Shown piece by piece: positions 1 to 7,487 of a DNA stretch of 40,158 nt. The notes beneath the pieces were generated by a model. That model was not told the origin of the DNA. It searched no databases and worked only from the letters and a program-made list of their open reading frames with translations. Origin of the DNA: a virus; the IMG/VR virus record IMGVR_UViG_3300037093_000073, positions 1 to 40,158 of that record; one strand, 5' to 3'. The translations under genes and the position numbers were made by a program. Position 1 is the first letter of the stretch; every line of letters starts with the position of its first letter.

Positions 1-107
1 TTCCAACTATTCAGACCGACCCCAAAGTCAACGACAAAATCAAATCACTCGAACAAGCCATTGCGCAAATCTTTACGCTCCTGAAGAAACTCGAACCAGG
101 TTCTTAA
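1..107 (+). CDS. C-terminal fragment of a gene cut by the window start
   Basis: An open frame runs from base 3 to a TAA at 105-107 and encodes the last 34 residues of a protein that begins outside the window. The visible part is rich in Lys, Glu, Leu and Ile in a heptad-like pattern (KIKSLEQAIAQIF), so a short C-terminal coiled coil is likely. The next gene starts one base after the stop, which suggests the same transcript and a virion or tail role. No family can be named from so short a piece. Confidence 0.55.
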   Translation, partial: PTIQTDPKVNDKIKSLEQAIAQIFTLLKKLEPGS

Positions 108-108
108 G

Positions 109-1044
109 ATGTCACAAGGCGGTGTTATAAGCATTCCTTCAAATGTAGCTGAAAGCTTCGTTGCCAACATCGGATCTGCTGCGCCATCTGGCGGTATTTT
201 AAACATCGTAGGTGGCACGGGGATCACCACGTCGGCTACTGGCAATACAATTACTATCACCAACACCCAAACATCCACCCTTACATTTCAAACCGCTGGC
301 GGGAATGCTGTGTCCTCTGCTGGCGCTATTACGTTTACAGGTGCGGGCGGTCTTGCCTTTTCGGGTGCTGGTTCAACTGTAACAGGGACACTTTCGGCAA
401 TACCAAACGCATCGCTTTCTAATTCCGCTGTCACTATCAATGTATCCAATGGATTAACGGGAGGGGGAAGTGTTTCACTTGGCGGTTCGGTTAATATTGT
501 GGGTTCTGGAACACCAGCACCTACTAGCGGTAATCTTGTTTTGATTCAGTCTCAGACGGCTTCTTCAAGTTCTGCATTAAATTTCACAACCGGTCTTACA
601 GGTTTCAATAATTATTACTTAACATTCAATCAAGTCACTGGTAGTTCTAACGGCGGAAATTTATATATTCAATTTTCAACCAATGGAGGATCAAGTTATT
701 CATCTTCTGGTTATATCACCACGGGATGGACATCACTTGAGGGAACTGGTTTATCAAATATTGATGAAACGAATTTAGTAGGAAGCCTTTGTACATTTGG
801 CGCTGATTTTGAATTTGGTGCAGAATTTCCCTTTGATGGAAATGCGCAGTTATTTAATTTAAACTCAAGTGTTTACGCAAAAAATATGCTAATATCATCT
901 ATAGGTATAGCCTCAGGCCATGCGGTCTCAAATCAAATAAACACGCAATGGCAAGTTGCAACAGCTGCAAATGCGCTTCGAGTGTTTTTTGATGTAGGTA
1001 ATATTCTAACAGGTATCTTCAAACTTTATGGCGTGGTAAACTAA
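109..1044 (+). CDS. Tail fibre-like structural protein, 311 aa
   Basis: The protein is rich in Gly, Ser, Thr and Asn with few charged residues, which is typical of trimeric phage fibres. Residues 1-140 are low-complexity beta-type sequence (GGILNIVGGTGITT and similar). The last ~130 residues look like a globular tip of the kind found at the end of many phage fibres, finishing in ILTGIFKLYGVVN. It begins MSQGGVIS, resembling the first residues of the truncated gene at 40088, so the two are probably paralogous fibre modules. The stop overlaps the next ATG (TAATG), indicating translational coupling. The receptor is unknown. Confidence 0.75.
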   Translation: MSQGGVISIPSNVAESFVANIGSAAPSGGILNIVGGTGITTSATGNTITITNTQTSTLTFQTAGGNAVSSAGAITFTGAGGLAFSGAGSTVTGTLSAIPNASLSNSAVTINVSNGLTGGGSVSLGGSVNIVGSGTPAPTSGNLVLIQSQTASSSSALNFTTGLTGFNNYYLTFNQVTGSSNGGNLYIQFSTNGGSSYSSSGYITTGWTSLEGTGLSNIDETNLVGSLCTFGADFEFGAEFPFDGNAQLFNLNSSVYAKNMLISSIGIASGHAVSNQINTQWQVATAANALRVFFDVGNILTGIFKLYGVVN

Positions 1045-2381
1045 TGACATTCCCCAACTTTTCATTCACAGGTCAAGCCTATTCTCAAGGCCCAGGAACA
1101 ACTGGGTTATTCTGGCCAATCGTCTCCGATCGCAACCCTACCGTAAATGACGTTTATTATGGCCCGCAAACTTATAAAGTTGGTCAGATATGGTTTAACT
1201 CGGTTTTGGAAGAAATTTGGTACCTCGACAGTTTTAGCAATGCTCCTACCGCTTCCAATCCAACTGGTCAATTACAAGCGACATGGATTTCTGTAGTTAC
1301 CAATACTACCCAAATCCTTTCCCTGTCTGACAATGCAGGCACTCAAGTTTTCCCGTCCTCGATAAGCGCATCGCCACCAAGCAATATTCAGATTACTGGC
1401 CAACTCAATGAACAAGTCGGATTCTTTCCAACTGTTGTTGCTAATCCTGCTAGTCATATCATCGAAATCAACCCAATGTCACCAGCCCGTTGGATTGTTG
1501 ACCCATTAAGCACTGCGTCGGCCCCTAACGGCACACATACGTCTATTCAAGCGGCTATCAATGCGGCATCAGCTGGTGATACCATCATGGTGATGCCAGG
1601 AACCTATGGCGGATCAATAACACTCAAAACTGCTGTTAACATTACTGCTTTCAATGACGATATAATTGGTAACGTAATTATTACTGGACCTGTAACTTTA
1701 GACAATACGGCAACAGGTACACACTTTAGCTTTTCAGGGATTAGATTTCAGGCATCCTCTGGAACTTTGATAACCAGCACAGGAAATGCAACTCGGCAAC
1801 TCTTTTTTACAAGGTGCTCACTTATTGTATCTGGAACAGCAATAGGGGTATCATTTACAAATTCAGCAATTAATTCTTTAGTCGCATTTCTATATTGTTT
1901 AGGGGATGCTTCAGATGCAGGATCAAATATATTTGTCGCTTCTGGATTAAGTTCTTTTGGAGGATTGATTTCTTTCACAAACTGTAATTTTTCGAATGCT
2001 GCTGGAACTGGTGTTGCATCGACAACAGCAAATACAATTTCGGCAGGAACAGTTTCTTTTACGAACTCTGTTTTTTCATCACCAACAACAACATCCGGCA
2101 CAGCTGCTTTAAGTGCCTTTTCAACTAATTTCCCAACAGGAAACTCGACTTGTTTGACAATTGGGGGATCAGGAACAAATACAGTTGAGGGATGTACATT
2201 AAATTCTGGAACAGCTCTAGCTGCATCCATCACAGCAACTTTGTTAATGACATTAACAACGATAACATCTTCCAATGCACCTGCATTATCAGGGGGTGGG
2301 ACTATTAACTTTGCCGGACTGGTGTTTACTTCTAACGCTACCAATAGCGTAAATACTAAGAACTTGCTTACGATGACCTAA
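1044..2381 (+). CDS. Tailspike with right-handed beta-helix, 445 aa
   Basis: Residues 1-80 form a Trp- and Tyr-rich N-terminal domain (VGQIWFN, EEIWYLD, ATW) that resembles the N-terminus of the fibre at 36827 and probably attaches the protein to the virion. Around residue 170 the sequence SIQAAINAASAGDTIMVMPG is the classic opening of a pectin-lyase-like right-handed beta-helix. The following ~250 residues have regular Ile/Val/Phe-Ser/Thr-Asn rungs. Such proteins bind or degrade surface polysaccharide. No catalytic residues can be identified, so enzymatic activity is not claimed. The gene is coupled to the one before it and ends convergently against a minus-strand gene. Confidence 0.8.
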   Translation: MTFPNFSFTGQAYSQGPGTTGLFWPIVSDRNPTVNDVYYGPQTYKVGQIWFNSVLEEIWYLDSFSNAPTASNPTGQLQATWISVVTNTTQILSLSDNAGTQVFPSSISASPPSNIQITGQLNEQVGFFPTVVANPASHIIEINPMSPARWIVDPLSTASAPNGTHTSIQAAINAASAGDTIMVMPGTYGGSITLKTAVNITAFNDDIIGNVIITGPVTLDNTATGTHFSFSGIRFQASSGTLITSTGNATRQLFFTRCSLIVSGTAIGVSFTNSAINSLVAFLYCLGDASDAGSNIFVASGLSSFGGLISFTNCNFSNAAGTGVASTTANTISAGTVSFTNSVFSSPTTTSGTAALSAFSTNFPTGNSTCLTIGGSGTNTVEGCTLNSGTALAASITATLLMTLTTITSSNAPALSGGGTINFAGLVFTSNATNSVNTKNLLTMT

Positions 2382-2605
2382 TTTTCTGATGGAATGTTAG
2401 AATTTAACAAGCTACAGCCGCAAGATTTTGATTTTCCACTTCGTAGCTTATTTGCTATCACAATACTTTTATGGCCACAGCTACAAAGACAAAGCCAGAA
2501 AGCACTTGTAGCATTTTCATTCCAATGCTCGGGGCGAGGAACTTGCTCGATAACAGTCCATTCCCCAAAAGCTTGACCCGTAAGATCAAAACATTCGCTA
2601 ATCAT
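2378..2605 (-). CDS. Small AP2/zinc-ribbon-like protein, homing-endonuclease accessory domain, 75 aa
   Basis: The sequence LTGQAFGEWTVIEQ followed by WLCLCSCGHKSIV and KSKSCGC matches the domain often found at the N-terminus of phage HNH/AP2 homing endonucleases. The four Cys in CxCxCG...CGC probably bind zinc. Here the domain stands alone and no HNH nuclease follows. It starts inside the end of the 52-aa gene upstream (8-base overlap) and is last in the minus-strand recombination operon. It may be a remnant of a mobile endonuclease or a small DNA-binding protein. Confidence 0.6.
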   Translation of the reverse strand: MISECFDLTGQAFGEWTVIEQVPRPEHWNENATSAFWLCLCSCGHKSIVIANKLRSGKSKSCGCSLLNSNIPSEN

Positions 2606-2756
2606 CCTGAAGAATCCTTAAGATCTCATTATAGGCATAAACTTTGCCGTTGTAGAAGTAATAACTTTCATAATTTTCTGACTCATTCAGTTGGTCGATA
2701 TTGTCTTTTCGCTGCAAAAGAATATATTCAATCTTGGCTTGACAATCGGCTGTCAT
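2598..2756 (-). CDS. Hypothetical acidic protein, 52 aa
   Basis: This short gene starts with ATG at 2756 after a strong GAGGAAGGA ribosome site. Its start overlaps the stop of the upstream gene by four bases (ATGA), and its end overlaps the next gene. The product (MTADCQAKIEYILLQRKDN...) is rich in Tyr, Asn, Glu and Asp and looks helical. No family is recognised. The tight coupling on both sides is the main reason to call it real. Confidence 0.65.
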   Translation of the reverse strand: MTADCQAKIEYILLQRKDNIDQLNESENYESYYFYNGKVYAYNEILRILQDD

Positions 2757-2941
2757 ATAATCCTTCCTCTACAAATGTTAAGTTTAAGCATCTGTAGCTC
2801 ATGGGCAACTTCCGTATATTGCTTACGCAAATCCCCTTGCTGAGCAAAAAGGGACTTGCGTAGCTTTGTGAAGTCTTCTTTCATCTTGTCCATTTCTTTT
2901 TCATAATCAACCGCTTCTGGAAACATTTGCAACTGTCTCAT
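2753..2941 (-). CDS. Hypothetical coiled-coil protein, 62 aa
   Basis: I choose the ATG at 2941 because AAGGAT lies six bases upstream and the preceding exonuclease gene ends at 2944. The product (MRQLQMFPEAVDYEKEMDKM...) is mostly charged helix with a heptad pattern, so it is probably a coiled coil. It lies between the exonuclease and the 52-aa gene in a tightly coupled operon and may be a recombination accessory factor; that is inference from context only. Confidence 0.65.
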   Translation of the reverse strand: MRQLQMFPEAVDYEKEMDKMKEDFTKLRKSLFAQQGDLRKQYTEVAHELQMLKLNICRGRII

Positions 2942-2943
2942 AG

Positions 2944-3540
2944 TTAATCCTTGGGTGGTGTGTTTGTCTGAACACAATGCCAGAATTCCTTTATTTTTTC
3001 AATAAGAGTTTCAACAAATTCATAATCAAGGGTTACGGGAATGATTATTTTATCTTCCACAAATGAATGATCTGGTTTTATGATTTGGTTGTAAGAAAAA
3101 TAATCCATTTCCTGTACGCCAGCTACGTACATTTGTTGCTGCACTTGCGCCATGTAGTAACGTGGTAGCTCTCCGTGCTGTGCGAGTTTGTGGCTGGCTT
3201 TACCGCATTTGATTTCAACAATATTTTTAAAATCGTCGGAAACCCCATCAAAAGACGCCGAAATAAATGGATGAACCTCACATGTAGCCACCATAGGCAA
3301 AACCAATCTTCCCGTTTGTAGGATGTAAGCATTTCGCGCTTGCTCTTCCATTTCAGTCCCACGACGCATGGCATTATTGACCTCCTTCGTCCAGCCCAAG
3401 CACTTCTCCTGCCAGAGTTGTAGCTTCGTGTGCCAGGGATTCATTCCCATGATTGTAGCAGCATCGCTTGCTCCGACGTGCATCCGCCGAAATTCTAACC
3501 ACTCCGGCGATCCCTGAATCAGATCCTCGTAAATTTTCAT
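2944..3540 (-). CDS. YqaJ-type (lambda exonuclease family) recombination nuclease, 198 aa
   Basis: The start at 3540 has AAGGA six bases upstream; a longer frame to 3585 lacks a site. The protein begins with the YqaJ signature GSPEWLEFRRMHVGASD (residues 10-26). It has the catalytic acidic residue in SFDG (D98) and the ExK pair in VEIKCG (E109, K111) of the PD-(D/E)XK fold. RRGTEMEEQAR (59-69) matches the conserved acidic helix. These enzymes digest one strand from a DNA end to make single-stranded tails. The gene follows the Erf annealing gene, and the exonuclease-annealase pair is the standard phage recombination unit. Confidence 0.88.
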   Translation of the reverse strand: MKIYEDLIQGSPEWLEFRRMHVGASDAATIMGMNPWHTKLQLWQEKCLGWTKEVNNAMRRGTEMEEQARNAYILQTGRLVLPMVATCEVHPFISASFDGVSDDFKNIVEIKCGKASHKLAQHGELPRYYMAQVQQQMYVAGVQEMDYFSYNQIIKPDHSFVEDKIIIPVTLDYEFVETLIEKIKEFWHCVQTNTPPKD

Positions 3541-3560
3541 GTGTTTCCTTGAAATAAGTT

Positions 3561-4202
3561 TTAAACATTTTTTTCCTTTTGCCACTCTGCGTTTTTCTTC
3601 ATTCCGTTCATCACTTGGGGGTATATGTCTTGGGTTATTTGTGCGAAAGTTTCAAAGCCAAGAGTTTTCAAATGATTGTAGACTTTATTCATATAATCTT
3701 CAGAGCAATCAGAGCTAATTGACATCAAAGCAGATAGCTCCGTTGGCAAAATAGGCTGAGCTCTAGGCTTTTCTTTTCCCTTGGGCTTTTCCTTCTCGCC
3801 ATTGCGATTCATTGCCTTTTCTCCATCATCATCTTCATCGCCAGATACAACACCGCAGGCAGCGCAAAGAGCATATCTTTTTCCATAAGAAGTTGCCGAT
3901 CCGACAGATTGTGCATCCTTCTTAGAAATAGGAATTTCAAGGGGTCCAAACTCCATCCATTGACCACTGGAGTGAAGAAGAGTTGTAGAGATAGAAACAC
4001 CATTCTCAGTTGTACAAACGTCTTGTACGGCCGTTAATTCATTTTTACTGAGGGGTTCTCTGATCGCATCCCAAACTGCTTCTAAATTTGAGTAGCGCGA
4101 CTTAAAAAAAGGATTAGCGCTATCTTTTGAAGCTGGTTTCATTTGACCTTGAAAAGCAGACATTGCTTTAGCAATTTCATTTACATTTTCAGATTTATTC
4201 AT
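3561..4202 (-). CDS. erf: Erf-family single-strand annealing protein, 213 aa
   Basis: The start is ATG 4202, preceded by GGAGAGGATTCTT; longer in-frame extensions have no ribosome site. The N-terminal ~120 residues carry the Erf/ssDNA-annealing pattern: NPFFKSRYSNLEAVW (30-44), IREPLSKNEL and GSATSYGKRYALCAACG (101-117). A charged Lys/Glu linker (about 130-150) then leads to a small helical C-terminal domain, the usual two-part arrangement of Erf proteins. Its function is annealing of complementary single strands, working with the exonuclease encoded 20 bases downstream. The start lies within the end of the upstream 64-aa gene, so translation is probably coupled. Confidence 0.88.
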   Translation of the reverse strand: MNKSENVNEIAKAMSAFQGQMKPASKDSANPFFKSRYSNLEAVWDAIREPLSKNELTAVQDVCTTENGVSISTTLLHSSGQWMEFGPLEIPISKKDAQSVGSATSYGKRYALCAACGVVSGDEDDDGEKAMNRNGEKEKPKGKEKPRAQPILPTELSALMSISSDCSEDYMNKVYNHLKTLGFETFAQITQDIYPQVMNGMKKNAEWQKEKNV

Positions 4203-4389
4203 AAGAATCCTCTCCCCGTTTGATATCTTCCTGCTCTCTCCATCTGTAAATAAACTCTTTCGCATCCTCAAAGATAGCGGCTACCTCCAAAGGAGATAAC
4301 CGTTTTAAAACTTCTTCGCGAATTTTTTCCATGTAAGATTCCATAACTTCCCTCTCTTCTGCTATAGAGCATTCTGGGTCATAATTCAT
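4195..4389 (-). CDS. Hypothetical acidic helical protein, 64 aa
   Basis: The product (MNYDPECSIAEEREVMESY...) is strongly charged and predicted helical, with no recognised family. Its start overlaps the end of the upstream gene by four bases, and its end overlaps the Erf start by eight. This compact arrangement and the shared direction mark it as part of the recombination operon. Confidence 0.65.
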   Translation of the reverse strand: MNYDPECSIAEEREVMESYMEKIREEVLKRLSPLEVAAIFEDAKEFIYRWREQEDIKRGEDSYE

Positions 4390-4574
4390 GCGACACCTCC
4401 AACTAACATAGTGCTAATCTCTCTAAGATTATTGGCAACTATCAGTGTGTCGTAGCTTAACTGGTCTAACTGGTAACCTAAGTCAAAGCCAAACTTTAAC
4501 TCGTTGTTAGCCATGTATTCTAACGTCTGGCTCAACTGGTAAGCCATAGCTATTAAGTCATCTAGGTCTTTCAT
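4386..4574 (-). CDS. Hypothetical protein, 62 aa, first gene of the recombination operon
   Basis: The ATG at 4574 has AGGAG six bases upstream; a TTG two codons earlier is less likely. The product (MKDLDDLIAMAYQLSQTLEY...) looks like a small helical bundle. It is the first gene behind the minus-strand promoter at 4680-4708 and overlaps the next gene by four bases. No function can be assigned. Confidence 0.65.
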   Translation of the reverse strand: MKDLDDLIAMAYQLSQTLEYMANNELKFGFDLGYQLDQLSYDTLIVANNLREISTMLVGGVA

Positions 4575-4679
4575 TTTCAACTCCTATCTTGCGTTTAGGT
4601 TTTTTTATCTAAGCTTTCCAACTTTAGCAACGGTCTTCGAAAGTGTCCGTGTTAATCGCGTACTTGCTTTGATGGACTT

Positions 4680-4708
4680 ATCTTAGCATATGATTGAATT
4701 AAGTGCAA
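4680..4708 (-). promoter_or_regulatory. Predicted minus-strand promoter of the recombination operon
   Basis: Read on the minus strand: TTGCAC (4708-4703), 17 bases, then TAAGAT (4685-4680), about 106 bases before the first gene. The surrounding bases (CTTAATTC, ATCATATG, GATAAG) recur in the promoter of the second minus operon at 11519-11548, which supports a shared regulated promoter class. The hexamers alone are only a moderate match to consensus. Confidence 0.5.
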
Positions 4709-4722
4709 CAAGAAAAAACTCG

Positions 4723-4751
4723 TTGATCGTAATTAAGCGATCTGCTATTGT
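4723..4751 (+). promoter_or_regulatory. Predicted plus-strand early promoter with palindromic operator
   Basis: TTGATC (4723-4728), 17 bases, TATTGT (4746-4751), followed 22 bases later by the Cro-like gene. The palindrome GATCGTAATTAAGCGATC (4725-4742, arms GATCG/CGATC) fills the space between the hexamers, so a bound protein would block RNA polymerase. The Cro/YdaS-like protein encoded just downstream is the obvious candidate to bind here. The promoter diverges from the one at 4680-4708. Confidence 0.55.
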
Positions 4752-4773
4752 GTTTGTATATGGAGGTAAAAAT

Positions 4774-4965
4774 ATGACGATTCGCGAATATCTATTTAAA
4801 AACAGAATACCAGCCGCAAAAATGGCAAGAGATTTAGGCGTTAATGCCAACTATTTTAGAGTGATTACAAGAGATGGGGCGCGCCCTGGCTTTGAACTGG
4901 CAACTAAGATTGAACTTTATACGGGGGGAGAAGTTACCCTCAAGGAGCTTAGAAATGACAGATGA
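4774..4965 (+). CDS. Cro/YdaS-like helix-turn-helix regulator, 63 aa
   Basis: The start is ATG 4774, preceded by GGAGG; the frame extends further upstream but has no ribosome site there. The protein starts MTIREYLFKNRIPAAKMARD and continues with LGVNANYFRVITRDGARP, a helix-turn-helix in which residues 16-38 form the DNA-binding unit. It ends GGEVTLKELR, as many Cro/YdaS family members do. It sits just downstream of a promoter whose spacer is palindromic, so autorepression and control of the divergent recombination operon are likely. No CI-like partner was found in the window. Confidence 0.75.
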   Translation: MTIREYLFKNRIPAAKMARDLGVNANYFRVITRDGARPGFELATKIELYTGGEVTLKELRNDR

Positions 4966-5218
4966 GAACAAAGAAGATCTTAAAAGATCAGATGAGAATC
5001 AAGAAGAACTTATGAAAGTGGTTATTGTGATCTACAACATATTCCAAGAGCATAAAATAGATCCTGATGTTGCCTTATCGGCCATGATCTACATGATAGG
5101 CGCAACTGTTCAGCAATTGGCAAAAAAACCAAGAGAAATGTTGTGTTGTATTGCACAAGATTTTTTGAATCTTTCACAAGCTATTCCAAAAGACAAAACG
5201 CAACCTGAAGAAGGTTAG
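4955..5218 (+). CDS. Hypothetical protein, 87 aa
   Basis: It starts at ATG 4955 with AAGGAG eight bases upstream and overlaps the end of the regulator gene by 11 bases in another frame. The first ~20 residues are very acidic and charged (TDENKEDLKRSDENQEEL). The rest is a helical domain with two Cys (REMLCCIAQDF). No family is recognised. Its coupling to the regulator suggests an early or regulatory role. Confidence 0.65.
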   Translation: MTDENKEDLKRSDENQEELMKVVIVIYNIFQEHKIDPDVALSAMIYMIGATVQQLAKKPREMLCCIAQDFLNLSQAIPKDKTQPEEG

Positions 5219-5286
5219 ACGATTAGGAAAAGTTTTTAATTTGATAGTGAAAAAATATCATTTCGAGATAACTTGCTAAAGACAAA

Positions 5287-5308
5287 AGGCCCCGTGGTTG
5301 CGGGGCCT
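5287..5308. terminator. GC-rich perfect hairpin, possible terminator
   Basis: AGGCCCCG (5287-5294) and CGGGGCCT (5301-5308) form a perfect 8-bp stem with loop TGGTTG. Reading plus, the tail (CTATCG) has no T run. Reading minus, the stem is followed by TTTTGTC, closer to an intrinsic terminator. It lies in the 176-base gap between the regulator operon and the replication genes and may insulate the two. Confidence 0.5.
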
Positions 5309-5394
5309 CTATCGAAAGAAATAATTAAACGCAGTAGGATGCTTTAATTTTAGCTCTCTTGATAGTTTTAATCAACACAAACTATAGGAGAGTC

Positions 5395-6135
5395 ATGACC
5401 AATTCATGTTCAGATACTTACAATCCATTTAAATCTACCCATTCTTTCCCAATCGATCTGGCTACCGCGTTAAAAAGCGCTGATATGGCTATATTCCTTC
5501 ACCACATAAATTATTGGCTCGAACTTAACGAGAGGATGAAAAAGAATTTTCATGATGAGAGATATTGGACCTATGACACAATTGAGAATTTACATGCTCA
5601 TTTCCCTTTTTGGACTGTTAAACAATTGAGGTTAATTATTGATAAATTGGTTGCACGAGGTATTTTGATTAAAGGAAATTATAATGACACTACATATGAT
5701 AGAACAACCTGGTATTCAATAGATTGGAATAAAGTTACAAGCATTTGCCCAAATGGGCAAATGCATATTCCCAAAAAGGCAAATCGAATTGCGCAAAAGG
5801 GCAAACCTATACCAGATACTATACCTAATGCTTCTATAGAGAGTGTTAGGAAACCCTATGGTAATTTTGTAGAACTTTCAGATGAGGAATATGAAAATTT
5901 ATGTAAAAAGGAGCCAAAAGAAAAGGTTGATGAGATCATCGAAGAGATAAACGATCATTGTACCAACAATCGAAAGGAAGGGTACACTGATTACGTTGCT
6001 GCATTTAGAACATTTTTAAGAAATAAAAACAAAACTCAAGGAAAAATATATGGAAATAAGCATTCGGGGGGAATTGGTAAGGGGAAAGTTGAAAATCCAA
6101 CCGGTATCTTTGTTAATGGAAAGCGTGTCGAATAA
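5395..6135 (+). CDS. Phage replication initiator/replisome organiser, DnaD-like winged helix, 246 aa
   Basis: The ATG at 5395 follows TATAGGAG with five bases between. The N-terminal ~125 residues match the replication-protein winged-helix family: FLHHINYWLELN, then RYWTYDTIENLHAHFPFW, LRLIIDKLVARGIL and GNYNDTTYDRTTWYSID. A charged linker follows, and the last ~70 residues (DEEYENLCKKEP..., YVAAFRTFLRN) resemble a C-terminal helicase-loading region. Such proteins bind the phage origin and recruit the replicative helicase. An origin is often inside this gene; the internal palindrome TTTGCCCAAATGGGCAAA near 5744-5761 is a candidate. The gene overlaps the AAA+ loader gene. Confidence 0.75.
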   Translation: MTNSCSDTYNPFKSTHSFPIDLATALKSADMAIFLHHINYWLELNERMKKNFHDERYWTYDTIENLHAHFPFWTVKQLRLIIDKLVARGILIKGNYNDTTYDRTTWYSIDWNKVTSICPNGQMHIPKKANRIAQKGKPIPDTIPNASIESVRKPYGNFVELSDEEYENLCKKEPKEKVDEIIEEINDHCTNNRKEGYTDYVAAFRTFLRNKNKTQGKIYGNKHSGGIGKGKVENPTGIFVNGKRVE

Positions 6136-6880
6136 TAATATTTTGGGAGGAAAATGCACTAAAACATATCCAATACCTTGTTTTCGATGCAAAGGAATCT
6201 TTTATCATATTTGTAAAGATGGTGATGATTGGGTTTCATTCTGTGGAAATCAAGATTGCCTTAATGAAGATTCAAATGCTTCAAAATCAATAGCTAGAGA
6301 TGAATATCAAAAAAGAGTAGAAAAAAATGATCATGGTCAATCAATGACTGGAGCTGAGAAGTTTAATCTTGGCTCTTCTTATAAGCATGCTTGTCTTAGC
6401 AAGTGGATGGCTGATCGTGTAATTCAAAATATTGTCAACTCTTGGATTAAGGATTATAAACCTTTTCTTGTTCTTATGGGAAACCCTGGGACTGGTAAAA
6501 CTTATCTTTCTGCGTCTATTTTGAATCTGCTTTTTGAGAAAAAAGAAGAAGTTTTTTACACAACTCATAGAAGATTTATTGAAGAAATTCATAAAGCAAT
6601 CGAAGAGGGTAAAACTCAACATTCTGTCATTGATAGATTGTCTTACAAAAAATATCTTATTTTTGATGATTTAGGCTCTTCCAAATGCACTGAATGGCAA
6701 AATGAAATGGTTTTAGAATTGATTGATCGAAGATATTCTAATGAAAATAAGACCTTGATTACGACCAACTTAAATAAAAAACAAATTTCTGATATTTTAG
6801 GAGAACGCACAGCTTCTAGAATATTCGACAAAAAGAATGAAACATTAGAATTTTGGGCTAAAGATCAGAGACAAAATTAA
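6116..6880 (+). CDS. DnaC-like helicase loader, AAA+ ATPase, 254 aa
   Basis: Residues 22-48 contain two Cys pairs (CFRC, CGNQDC), probably a small zinc ribbon that binds DNA or a partner. The ATPase core has Walker A GNPGTGKT (122-129), Walker B YLIFDDL (180-186) and a sensor-1-like LITTN. ERTASRIF near the C-terminus fits the arginine finger/sensor-2 region of DnaC-type proteins. It should load the host DnaB-type helicase at the origin opened by the upstream initiator. The start is uncertain: ATG 6116 lies inside the previous gene without a clear ribosome site; TTG 6146 is an alternative. Confidence 0.82.
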   Translation: MESVSNNNILGGKCTKTYPIPCFRCKGIFYHICKDGDDWVSFCGNQDCLNEDSNASKSIARDEYQKRVEKNDHGQSMTGAEKFNLGSSYKHACLSKWMADRVIQNIVNSWIKDYKPFLVLMGNPGTGKTYLSASILNLLFEKKEEVFYTTHRRFIEEIHKAIEEGKTQHSVIDRLSYKKYLIFDDLGSSKCTEWQNEMVLELIDRRYSNENKTLITTNLNKKQISDILGERTASRIFDKKNETLEFWAKDQRQN

Positions 6881-6890
6881 AGGAGGAATC

Positions 6891-6992
6891 ATGATCCCAT
6901 ACGAGGACTTATGCTTAACGATCTTAGTATGTACGGCGATGTTTTGCCTAACGCTTGCTTACTCGGCTAGAGTTATTTTTAATAGGAGGTAA
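6891..6992 (+). CDS. Single-span membrane micropeptide, 33 aa
   Basis: ATG 6891 follows a strong AAAGGAGGAATC site. The peptide begins MIPYEDL and then has one hydrophobic span (CLTILVCTAMFCLTLAYSA) and a short basic tail (NRR), so N-out/C-in insertion is likely. Its last codons contain the AGGAGG that serves the next gene. The function is unknown. Confidence 0.6.
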   Translation: MIPYEDLCLTILVCTAMFCLTLAYSARVIFNRR

Positions 6993-6997
6993 GGACT

Positions 6998-7159
6998 ATG
7001 AATTTAGAGTGGATAATTATTTCCCTATTGGCATTGATTGTCTATTCGCAACATAGGAGGCTACTTGTTTTAGAGGATGGACAAAGGTTTTTTTACAAAG
7101 AAATTACAGAAATTTATGATACATTTAACGAAATTACAAGGAGATGGACAAATGATTGA
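6998..7159 (+). CDS. Small protein with N-terminal membrane span, 53 aa
   Basis: ATG 6998 has AGGAGGTAAGGACT upstream. Residues 5-16 (WIIISLLALIVY) form a short membrane segment, followed by a basic patch (QHRR) and a soluble, probably helical C-terminus. The stop overlaps the next gene's start (ATGATTGA). The function is unknown. It belongs to a run of very small coupled genes behind the replication genes. Confidence 0.6.
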   Translation: MNLEWIIISLLALIVYSQHRRLLVLEDGQRFFYKEITEIYDTFNEITRRWTND

Positions 7160-7478
7160 AATTATGAAATTCGAGCTAATCAACAAGGGACCATTGGTGG
7201 CTAGATTCACCTGCAAAATGCTGAAGTGGGGCGGTCTAAATATCCGCGAGTGTACGCTCTTTGACACCGGTACCAAGAGGTGGGTTAATCTACCTTCTCG
7301 CCAATATGACGACGCTGAAGGTAAAAAGAAATACTATCCCTACCTCGCTTATGAAGAAAGGAACCTGGACGATAAATTTAAAGAGATGATTATCAAGGCT
7401 GTTGATGAATATATGGCTAGGAATGTTTCTGAAAGTAAACCAGAAGCTCAAGAGGCTCAAGGTTCATTTCCATTTTAG
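7152..7478 (+). CDS. SpoVG-like small protein, 108 aa
   Basis: ATG 7152 has AAGGAG eight bases upstream. The pattern (CKMLKWGGLNIRECTLFDTG, then WVNLPSRQY, GKKKYYPYLAY and IIKAVDEYM) resembles the SpoVG/septation fold and related phage proteins, which are small nucleic-acid-binding beta proteins. The last ~20 residues are an acidic tail ending GSFPF, similar to the acidic C-termini of single-strand DNA-binding proteins. A DNA-binding role in replication is therefore plausible but not proven. A GC-rich hairpin follows the stop. Confidence 0.55.
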   Translation: MIEIMKFELINKGPLVARFTCKMLKWGGLNIRECTLFDTGTKRWVNLPSRQYDDAEGKKKYYPYLAYEERNLDDKFKEMIIKAVDEYMARNVSESKPEAQEAQGSFPF

Positions 7479-7487
7479 AAAAAAAAA

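Noticed and set aside
1748-2344. A 198-residue minus-strand frame opposite the beta-helix spike
   Set aside because: The composition reflects the reverse of Ser/Thr/Ala-rich codons, and no start signal or family pattern is present.
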